Shown here in pieces: positions 15,412 to 21,987 of a stretch of 24,203 bases of DNA. The stretch lies in assembly GCF_014647055.1 (NCBI RefSeq), contig NZ_BMOL01000028.1, positions 1-24,203 of the forward strand, written 5' to 3'. Made by a program: the position numbers and the translations under genes. Every line of letters starts with the position of its first letter. Positions within the stretch are counted from its first letter, which is position 1. Source of the DNA: Deinococcus aerolatus. Lineage in GTDB: Bacteria; Deinococcota; Deinococci; Deinococcales; Deinococcaceae. The notes under the pieces were generated by a model. The model was not told the origin of the DNA. It saw only the letters and a list, made by a program, of their open reading frames with translations, and made no database searches.

Positions 15412-15534
15412 TTCTGCAAATTTCGCGGTTTATTGATCACGACAGAGATTCGCATGGGGCATCGTCAACTTTTCGAGCTTCTGGCCTCACGTTTCTGTTG
15501 CCGACGAAGTACATTCGATTTTAAGGGGGAGCCG

Positions 15535-16239
15535 ATGAACCAGAATGCTGTGAAGCGTCTGTATCTGATGCAGGTGGGGTCCATGCCGGAGTACCAGATT
15601 CCTATCGTGTGCGCGCTGGTGCAGACGGAGGACGGCAAAAATATCCTGATTGACAGTGGCCTGCCGGAGATCATCCCTGAAGAAGCCTCGGACTTCGAGA
15701 ACGGGCAGGACGTTCTCGAGCAGCTGGCGAGCATAGGCCTGACACCGGATGACATCGATACCGTCATTTCGACCCATTACGATATTGATCATGCTGGACG
15801 GCACGCGGCGTTTACCAAGGCGCAGTACGTGGTTCAGCGTGTTCACCATGAGGACGCGGCGAGCAACCCACGTTTCGCGGCCCTGCGGCCGCAGTGGGAT
15901 CAGCCGATGGAGCGCATTCGCCTCGTGGATGGGGACACGGAACTGCTGCCTGGGCTGACGCTGATTGAGACGAGCGGGCATGTGCCGGGACATCAATCGG
16001 TGCTGGTGCGGTTGCCCACAACGGGGCCCGTGTTGTTGACGATTGACGCGGTCCCTTTCGCTGCAGGCTTTACGCGTGACGCGCCGGACGATGGGCATAA
16101 CCCGGACCCCGAAGCCACCCATGTCAGCACATTCAAGCTGCTGGATCTGGTGGAACGCGAGCAGATCAGCCTGGTCATTTTCGGGCATGACCAGGCGCAG
16201 TGGGCAGGGCTGAATACGCTGCCACAGTTTTACGATTGA
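15535..16239 (+). CDS. Metallo-beta-lactamase-fold hydrolase, N-acyl homoserine lactonase-like
   Basis: Likely hydrolyses a lactone or ester in the cytoplasm; no signal peptide. The fold is recognised from NILIDSGLPE, the metal motif STHYDIDHAGRH (H81, D83, D85, H86), ETSGHVPGHQSVLV (H149), the bridging Asp in LLTIDAVPF (D171) and LVIFGHDQAQW (H218). The layout and 234-residue length match AiiA-type quorum-quenching lactonases, but the second His of HxHxDH is Asp, giving HxDxDH. This substitution occurs in some lactonase-family members. ATG at 15535 is chosen because AAGGGGG (15523-15529) precedes it; the frame is open from 15433 but has no family-like sequence before the ATG. It stands alone. 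Substrate specificity is unknown. Confidence 0.85.
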   Translation: MNQNAVKRLYLMQVGSMPEYQIPIVCALVQTEDGKNILIDSGLPEIIPEEASDFENGQDVLEQLASIGLTPDDIDTVISTHYDIDHAGRHAAFTKAQYVVQRVHHEDAASNPRFAALRPQWDQPMERIRLVDGDTELLPGLTLIETSGHVPGHQSVLVRLPTTGPVLLTIDAVPFAAGFTRDAPDDGHNPDPEATHVSTFKLLDLVEREQISLVIFGHDQAQWAGLNTLPQFYD

Positions 16240-16526
16240 GGAGGAAAGTACCCTTCTCCCCCAGCCACAGTCACACCGGGCTCCATCATCCGATTGGGAA
16301 CACGAAAGGAGTCAATTGGGCTGCGACTCGGTAACGATAAATGCGAAGTTGGGCTGCAATCGATAAGACTCACCTCCTGCACGTCATCTGGTGCGGGCAG
16401 ATCGAAGGTACTGGTAAACCGTCTCCCGGCTGAAGGCCCGGGCGAGGCTGGCCTTCGGCTCCCCGCTCTCTGCTGAATGTCCGCCCACCTATGATTGCGT
16501 TTGGAAGACCCCGCTACGCTGGAACC
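16240..16526. other. Spacer with short direct repeats and a recombinase-gene fragment
   Basis: No gene is visible. TTGGGCTGC occurs twice about 35 bases apart (around 16315 and 16350). The stretch 16404-16474 is a decayed copy of a recombinase gene 3' end, listed separately. Confidence 0.5.
16404..16474 (-). pseudogene. Serine recombinase 3'-end fragment, copy A
   Basis: The minus strand reads ESGEPKASLARAFSRETVYQYLRS, matching the recombinase C-terminus GGESKTSIARDFGISRETVYQYLK encoded at 21121-21330, with a six-base deletion that removes two codons before SRET. Only the helix-turn-helix end of the gene is present; no start or catalytic part is visible nearby. Confidence 0.7.
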
Positions 16527-17051
16527 ATGAAAGGTCTCGCTCTGGCTGCCGCGTTATGTTCGAGCATGGCGCTCTCCGCGCCCATCCTGGAATTTAACGC
16601 CGATACTCCGTCCTGGTCCGTCCTGAACGACAACGTGATGGGCGGAGTCTCCAGCAGTCGGGTGCAGATCAAGGCTGGAGTTCTGGAATTCACAGGTCAG
16701 GTCCGCCTGGAAAACAACGGCGGATTCGCCAGCATTCGGTCCAACCCGGGCCGCTATGACCTGAGTCGATTCTCGGCCCTGAGATTGCGGGTCAAGGGCG
16801 ACGGGAAGCGCTACAAGTTCCAGCTCGGGACCGATCAGAGCAGCGTGACGTACCGCGACGAGTTCGACACGGTGGCGGGGGTATGGACCATTGTGACCAT
16901 CCCCCTGGCGTCCTTGCGCCCCACCCGCTTCGGTCGTCAACTGGCAGGCCCGGCGCTTGATCCCAGCAAGGTCACGTTCTTCGGATTCATGATCGGCAAC
17001 GGCCGTGCTGAACAGTTCACTCTTGAAGTGGACTGGATCGAGGGTCTGTAA
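16527..17051 (+). CDS. Exported CIA30-family (NDUFAF1-like) domain protein
   Basis: A 174-residue protein with an N-terminal signal peptide (MKGLALAAALCSSMALSA then PILEF). The CIA30 domain core is clear: WSVLNDNVMGGVSSSRVQI, LEFTGQVRLENNGGFASIR, LRLRVKGDGKRYKFQL, and near the end FFGFMIGNGRAEQFTLEVDWI. The family has a galactose-binding-like beta-sandwich. In eukaryotes it assists complex I assembly; bacterial members are mostly uncharacterised. The ATG at 16527 is chosen because it starts the signal peptide, with only a weak GGAA ribosome site; the frame is open from 16491. It sits between two recombinase fragments and is probably transcribed alone. Confidence 0.87.
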   Translation: MKGLALAAALCSSMALSAPILEFNADTPSWSVLNDNVMGGVSSSRVQIKAGVLEFTGQVRLENNGGFASIRSNPGRYDLSRFSALRLRVKGDGKRYKFQLGTDQSSVTYRDEFDTVAGVWTIVTIPLASLRPTRFGRQLAGPALDPSKVTFFGFMIGNGRAEQFTLEVDWIEGL

Positions 17052-17091
17052 CACCTGTCCGGGTCACCCATGCTGATGTCTTGAGCTGGGT

Positions 17092-17174
17092 GCAGCTTTG
17101 AGATATTGGTAACCCGTTTCCCGGCTGATCCCAAAGCCCTTTTGAGGTGCTGGCCTTGGGTCCACCCCTCCTGC
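17092..17174 (-). pseudogene. Serine recombinase 3'-end fragment, copy B
   Basis: On the minus strand GISRETGYQYLKAA is followed by a stop-free tail, and PKASTSKG lies upstream in another frame. The DNA shares CAGCTTTGAGATA-TGGTA and CCGGCTGAT blocks with 21130-21165. It is frameshifted relative to the fuller gene. It begins about 40 bases after the stop of the CIA30 gene, on the opposite strand. Confidence 0.65.
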
Positions 17175-17274
17175 CTAAAACTTCACGGGTGCTCCGAGCG
17201 TCGTGACGTATAGTGCCCTTGTCGGCAAAATGTGTGTTCGCTTGCTTTTCCTGTGGGTTTCCCCAGGGGGTCTT

Positions 17275-18264
17275 ATGTCATTGTCCCGCACCGTTCCCTT
17301 CACCCTGACGCTGAGCCTCCTTCTCGCCGCGTGCGGTCAGCACTCCATCTCAAACCCGGTGGCCGCTGCCCCCACGCCTACTGTGGCCCAGATGCAGACC
17401 AACGCCGCACTGCACACCTTCGCGAAGCAACTTGCCGCCACCCTCACCGAACCCGGCGTGCGCTCCGTGATCGCGCAGCAGACGGCCCTGGAGTTCGACG
17501 GTGACACCGAAGCGCTGTACACCACGCTTGCATCCCAGTCCACTGGGAAAGGGACGTTCGCGCAGGCTTTGTCCTCCAGGCTCGGCGCACAAAGCCTGAA
17601 CACCCTCGCCACGCAGATCCCAAAGCTCAACATTGCGGTGCGCGGCGGGACGTGGGATCACGCGGGCGTGATCCCCTGGGTGGCCGTGGCGCCTGAAGGC
17701 GGCGATGAGTTTGCTCCAGTGGTGGCGTATGACGCGCAGGGTCAGGCGCATCAGCTCGACAGCCGCGAGGCACCTGCTGTGCCTGTCGTGGTGGTGGGCG
17801 TAAACGAGCGTGTGGACGCTCAGGGCGCGCTGCTGTCTCAGGTCAGCACCTCAAAAGGGCAGCGTTCGGCTTTGACGGCCCAGGGATGTTACTCGGTGAA
17901 GCTCGTCAGACTTGACCTTTACGACGATATGGAGCCCTGGACGAAAGGGAAGGCCGAAATCTGGGTGGCGGTGAAAGGCCCAGGCATCGGGTGGCATGGA
18001 CAGCTCACGATGGTGACTGAACCCGGAAACTACTTCGACGCTATCCAGGGGTTTGGCTGTACAGATGGTGATGTCCGCTTTTACTGGTACGAGAAAGACG
18101 GCTCGAATTTTGACGTGAGCATCTCGGTGGGCGGGTACGGATTCGGCATCAAGATCGACGATGACGATGATTTCCTGGGCAGCGTCACGATGGGTAAATC
18201 CTTGTTTGAGGGCACGTCAGTGAATTCCAGAAACCTCGGCAATCTGAAGCAGTACACCCACTGA
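17275..18264 (+). CDS. Lipoprotein of unknown function
   Basis: A 329-residue protein with a lipoprotein signal (TLTLSLLLAACGQ, Cys at about residue 19), so probably anchored on the outside of the cytoplasmic membrane or in the envelope. An Ala/Gln-rich helical part (TLTEPGVRSVIAQQTALEF) follows, then VRGGTWDHAGVIPWVAVAPEGGDEFAPVVAYDAQG and VPVVVVGVNERVD. The C-terminal half starts at GCYSVKLVRLDLYDDMEPWTKGKAE and has an acidic run IDDDDDFLG. The middle segment faintly recalls DUF3103-type secreted proteins, but I cannot confirm that. The ATG at 17275 has AGGGGG (17265-17270) just before it; the frame is open from 17203. A structured hairpin lies 66 bases downstream. No catalytic motif is recognised. 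Confidence 0.8.
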   Translation: MSLSRTVPFTLTLSLLLAACGQHSISNPVAAAPTPTVAQMQTNAALHTFAKQLAATLTEPGVRSVIAQQTALEFDGDTEALYTTLASQSTGKGTFAQALSSRLGAQSLNTLATQIPKLNIAVRGGTWDHAGVIPWVAVAPEGGDEFAPVVAYDAQGQAHQLDSREAPAVPVVVVGVNERVDAQGALLSQVSTSKGQRSALTAQGCYSVKLVRLDLYDDMEPWTKGKAEIWVAVKGPGIGWHGQLTMVTEPGNYFDAIQGFGCTDGDVRFYWYEKDGSNFDVSISVGGYGFGIKIDDDDDFLGSVTMGKSLFEGTSVNSRNLGNLKQYTH

Positions 18265-18330
18265 GACCCAAGGTCAAACGCAACGCTCTGCAGTAGACCC
18301 ACCTGAGAGGCAAACATTCTTCTACATGAC

Positions 18331-18361
18331 CCGCACCTGGCGTATCACGCGTCGGGTGCGG
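18331..18361 (+). terminator. Hairpin downstream of the lipoprotein gene
   Basis: CCGCACC (18331-18337) pairs with GGTGCGG (18355-18361), and an inner GCGT/ACGC pair (18340-18343, 18347-18350) extends the stem. No U-run follows, so termination is possible but unproven. Confidence 0.4.
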
Positions 18362-18435
18362 TCCTCAGGTACTGGTAGACGGTCTCCGAAGTCCCACGCA
18401 ATGCTGGCCTTGGACTCCCCCTGCTCTGCACGCTG
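18361..18435 (-). pseudogene. Serine recombinase 3'-end fragment, copy C
   Basis: The minus strand reads QRAEQGESKASIAWDFG and then, after an 11-base deletion that shifts the frame, ETVYQYLR. Both parts match the C-terminus of the recombinase gene at 21121-21617. The deletion differs from those in copies A and B, so the copies decayed independently. Confidence 0.7.
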
Positions 18436-18603
18436 AGGTCAGCACCCTCCCCTACACAGAATTTTCGCTCATGAAGGTTCAAGTCCTATGCTCCAGGATG
18501 ATGTGTGGCGCGCCGCACGGGCGCGGTTTCGGGCTTACCCTCCCCCAACGGCATCCTGAACGCGCGTGGCAGCGTTCGCTTCCCCTTTCGTGGAGACACC
18601 ATT

Positions 18604-19374
<771 letters not shown>

Positions 19375-19396
19375 CCTCTGTTTTGCGTTCGTTCTC

Positions 19397-19424
19397 GCGT
19401 CCCCGGTAACATCGCCGGGGACGC
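19397..19424 (+). terminator. Rho-independent-like terminator after terC
   Basis: GCGTCCCCGG and CCGGGGACGC form a perfect 10-bp stem around an eight-base loop, followed by TGTTCT. It lies 22 bases after the terC stop. Confidence 0.75.
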
Positions 19425-19780
19425 TGTTCTATCCCCCAAAGCCGCCCGGTTGCTGTGGCCAAGCATGGAATCGGCGAACCGCAAACGCGACGTCATTTCG
19501 GCATAAGAGTGACTCGTAATAGCGGGGCAGCCCAGACGCAGGAAGTCGGGCTGAACGTGGTTGAGGGACGGAACTGGCAGGGCGGCACCATCATGCCGTG
19601 CGCTGTCTGACTGACCTACTTTTAATGCAGTGGCTGCCCGTCGTCCAACCTGACGGCCTGTTCGGTGAGACCGTATCCGCGATTCAACAAGACACCGCCG
19701 GGGATATTCCCCGGCGGCTTGGAATACAGCTGCGATCTTGTTCGTGCTGCACAGCCTTATTCAGTGGTTCCCGGTTCCCG
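19425..19780. other. Intergenic region between convergent genes
   Basis: No gene is supported. It contains the terminator at 19695-19717. The remainder has no open frame with a ribosome site and no repeat I could match elsewhere in the window. Confidence 0.4.
19695..19717 (-). terminator. Terminator hairpin of the carbonic anhydrase-like gene
   Basis: CCGCCGGGGA and TCCCCGGCGG form a perfect 10-bp stem with a three-base loop. Read on the minus strand it is followed by TGTCTTGTTG, and it lies about 65 bases beyond the stop at 19781. Confidence 0.7.
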
Positions 19781-20920
19781 CTAAAGGGCGTCGGCCTGCG
19801 CCTGTGAAGTGATCCGCGCGCCGTCCGGTACGGTGACGCCGCTGCGAAGCGTCACGTCAATGACCAGCGCGCCGCTGCCGATCGTCACGTTATCGCCCAC
19901 CTTGCTGCGGAACAGCACTGAGTCGTCGCCGATGGTCAGATCGTTCCCCACGGTCAACGGACCGTGGAACACGATGTTGTCGTCGGTAGCCAGACGGGCG
20001 CCAATCTGGATACTGGTGCCCTTCAGGGCGTGGAAGGTCACGCGGTCTTCGATCTCGGCATTCTCACCGATGATGATGGGCGCCCCCTCGTCGGCCCGGA
20101 TGCTGGTGCGGCGTCCCACCACGCTGTTCGCGCCCAGCCGGACATCCCCCACGATGCGGGCAAACTCAGCCAGCTGGACGTTGCGGCCCAGGGTAGGGGG
20201 CACGGGCTGGGGATTCCAGGAGGTGCGCGGCGCGGCACTGGGACGGTTCACAGCGTCGAAGCCCTTGGTCCGGTACAGCTCGGCATAACTCTCGGCGAAT
20301 TCCGCATTGACCTCCAGGACCTCTTCCTGGAATTCCGCGCTGGCCTCGGTTTTGAGGGGCAGCGCGTTGGCCTGGGCCTGCGTGGTAATCCGCGCTCCAT
20401 TCGGGACCAGACGGTCACGTGGAATGCGCACATTGCTGACCTGGGCACCGTGCAGTACGAAGGCGCCGTCCTCCAGCACACTGTTCTCAACCACCGACAG
20501 GAATCCCACGAACGTGAAATTCCCGACCACACTGTTGCGGATGGTGGCCTGGTGGGCAATGCTGACGCGGTCTTTGATGGTGGTGGAACGCGGCGCACAG
20601 CCGCCAGCGGGCGTGGACGCCCCGCGGATGGCGACCAGTGTGATGTTGTCCTGCAGATTCGTCTCGCTGCCGATACAGATGCGCTCGCCCGGCTGGGCGT
20701 TGAGCACCGTGTTGCCAGCCACGAAACTGCCGTGGCCAATCGCTATGTCTCCGAAGACTTCGGTCAGCGGCGAGATGAAGCTGTTGTTCACGACCACCTT
20801 CGGCCCCACCAGGAAACGGGCCAGCGCCCCCTGCAGTCCCTCGCTGCCCCCAGCGACAGCGGCGCCTGCCAGCGTGAGACCGAGGCATCCACCGATCATC
20901 CATACCGTTCTTTTTGTCAT
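19781..20920 (-). CDS. Exported tandem gamma-class carbonic anhydrase-like protein
   Basis: A 379-residue exported protein made of two left-handed beta-helix halves. A signal peptide (MTKRTVWMIGGCLGLTLAGAAVAGG) comes first. Half 1 (about 40-190) and half 2 (about 235-379) each end with PxGARITxQAQAxAL, close to the VTSQAEADKL end of Methanosarcina Cam. Half 2 begins SWNPQPVPP, as Cam begins PWNPEPSAP. Against Cam, half 2 keeps Arg59, Asp61, Glu62, His81 (H297) and His122 (H319), but His117 is D314. Half 1 keeps His117 (H123) and Gln75, but His81 is V96 and His122 is R128. In Cam, His81 and His122 come from one subunit and His117 from its neighbour, so the halves could form one complete site between them. 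The ATG at 20920 has GGGAG upstream. If inactive, it may be structural. Transcribed alone with its own terminator. Confidence 0.88.
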   Translation of the reverse strand: MTKRTVWMIGGCLGLTLAGAAVAGGSEGLQGALARFLVGPKVVVNNSFISPLTEVFGDIAIGHGSFVAGNTVLNAQPGERICIGSETNLQDNITLVAIRGASTPAGGCAPRSTTIKDRVSIAHQATIRNSVVGNFTFVGFLSVVENSVLEDGAFVLHGAQVSNVRIPRDRLVPNGARITTQAQANALPLKTEASAEFQEEVLEVNAEFAESYAELYRTKGFDAVNRPSAAPRTSWNPQPVPPTLGRNVQLAEFARIVGDVRLGANSVVGRRTSIRADEGAPIIIGENAEIEDRVTFHALKGTSIQIGARLATDDNIVFHGPLTVGNDLTIGDDSVLFRSKVGDNVTIGSGALVIDVTLRSGVTVPDGARITSQAQADAL

Positions 20921-20935
20921 AGAGCTCCCTAGCAC

Positions 20936-21120
20936 CAGAAAAGAGCATCGGTCTCAGAGGAAGCAGACATCTTTGTTTTCTGGGCGTGGGCCAAGCGTAC
21001 AGGCCGAGGTTCCTTCATTGATGGGGGCGGAACCCATCCGCACCTTCATGGAAGTTCAACCAGGGCGCGGCTGGACCAACAATCGGCTCAATAGAGAGTG
21101 ATTCGGGTGTGGGGAAGCTT
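20936..21120. other. Spacer between the carbonic anhydrase-like gene and the recombinase remnant
   Basis: No gene with a ribosome site was found. A short open stretch ending near 21100 (reading MGAEPIRTFMEVQPGRGW on the plus strand) has no recognisable homologue and no start signal. Confidence 0.35.
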
Positions 21121-21617
21121 TCAACCCGTGGGGACAGCTTTGAGATACTGGTAGACGGTCTCCCGGCTGATGCCGAAGTCCCTGGCAATACTGGTTTTCG
21201 ACTCGCCCCCTTTCGCGCGCTGCTGCAGAGCACTGATCTGAACGGCCGTCAGGGTCTTTTTGCGTCCCTTGTACACGCCAGCCTTCTTGGCCGCCTCGAT
21301 CCCCTCGCGTTGACGTTCGCGGATCAACACTCAGCAGCAGTCTGGACATCGCCGAGTCTTCCCCAGTGAAAGTCAAGCCTTCCTTGACGAACTCGACGCG
21401 TACCCCTTTCTCCGTCAACCCGTTGACCAGCGCCCGGGGTGTCCCCTTCGCGGGCGTGACCGAGCAGGGCGGTCAACTGAGGACGGTGGGCATTCCCACC
21501 GCTGACCTTGTCGGTGAAGACCTTGTCGAAAGTCAGGCCGTCCAGTTGCCGAACGGTGTTCTGGTCTTCCGAAGAGACGCGGGTGTAGCCGAGGCGGTGG
21601 CCTCTGGTGTCATTCAT
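21121..21617 (-). pseudogene. Serine recombinase (resolvase/invertase) gene with two internal deletions
   Basis: The ATG at 21617 with AGGAG upstream starts LGYTRVSSEDQNTVRQL, which includes the catalytic Ser of resolvases, and continues to GHAREGDT. A first frame change follows, where the usual HSMDRLARNxxDL segment (catalytic Asp and Arg residues) is missing and the protein resumes at ALVNGLTEKGVRVEFVKEGLTFTG. A second break after SRLLLSV skips the usual MGAFAEFERA and resumes at LIRERQREGIEAAKKAGVYKGRKK. The C-terminal helix-turn-helix (SKTSIARDFGISRETVYQYLK) is intact. Length is about 165 codons against about 185-190 for the family. It is the fullest relative of the fragments at 16404, 17092 and 18361. 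It cannot make a normal recombinase. Confidence 0.85.
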
Positions 21618-21635
21618 GGGAACTCCTGTCAGGTT

Positions 21636-21649
21636 GGGGTCTAGACCCC
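21636..21649. repeat. GGGGT-CTAG-ACCCC palindrome upstream of the recombinase
   Basis: A perfect 14-bp palindrome lies 19 bases upstream of the recombinase ATG, where resolvase genes often have their own recombination or operator site. It shares the GGGGT...ACCCC arms with the larger palindrome at 21718-21743. Confidence 0.6.
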
Positions 21650-21717
21650 GGCAGGATACTGTCAGACATCTCCAAAATCAACCCTATTCTGACGCATTTT
21701 TCGCCCCTGATCTGACG

Positions 21718-21743
21718 TCAGGGTGGGGTATACCCCACCCTGA
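21718..21743. repeat. Perfect 26-bp GC-rich palindrome
   Basis: TCAGGGTGGGGTA is followed immediately by its reverse complement, giving a 26-bp perfect palindrome centred on GTATAC. A smaller palindrome, CTGACGTCAG (21712-21721), overlaps its left edge. It lies about 100 bases upstream of the recombinase remnant and could be part of its res-like site, an IS end or a protein-binding site. Confidence 0.65.
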
Positions 21744-21987
21744 TGGTTGAGCCTTGCCCTTGCCTGACGGAGCTTTCCTACTCAATCGTCTTTGTTGTGA
21801 GAGTTTTGTGACCCTCATCTTGAGATCGTGCTCACACAAGGTCAGATTGATGTGAATCGGCCAGCCTTGGGCCCTCTCCCGCGATCCACCTGAGCTTCCC
21901 GCCGTCCCTGACCACCCGCCACCTTGGCCTCTAGTCTCAGTGGTCTTCCCCCATTCAATCCAGAGCCCCCTCTGGACAGGAGCTGTC
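21744..21987. other. Leader region of the RCC1 lipoprotein gene, no other gene seen
   Basis: No open frame with a ribosome site was found apart from the lipoprotein start. No confident -35/-10 pair is assigned. Confidence 0.35.

Larger units (their letters stand above)
18265..18603. other. Spacer before terC: hairpin and recombinase fragment, no gene
   Basis: Contains the hairpin at 18331-18361 and copy C of the recombinase end at 18361-18435. The remaining 170 bases before the terC ATG hold no frame with a ribosome site. I looked for a manganese (yybP-ykoY) riboswitch, common before terC-like genes, and did not recognise one. Confidence 0.5.

Noticed and set aside
16294..16476. Short plus-strand frame (60 codons) after the lactonase gene
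   Set aside because: No recognisable family or good ribosome site, and it overlaps the antisense of the recombinase fragment.
18265..18603. Manganese (yybP-ykoY) riboswitch upstream of terC
   Set aside because: The conserved sequence blocks of that riboswitch were not seen; most of the region is a hairpin plus a recombinase fragment.
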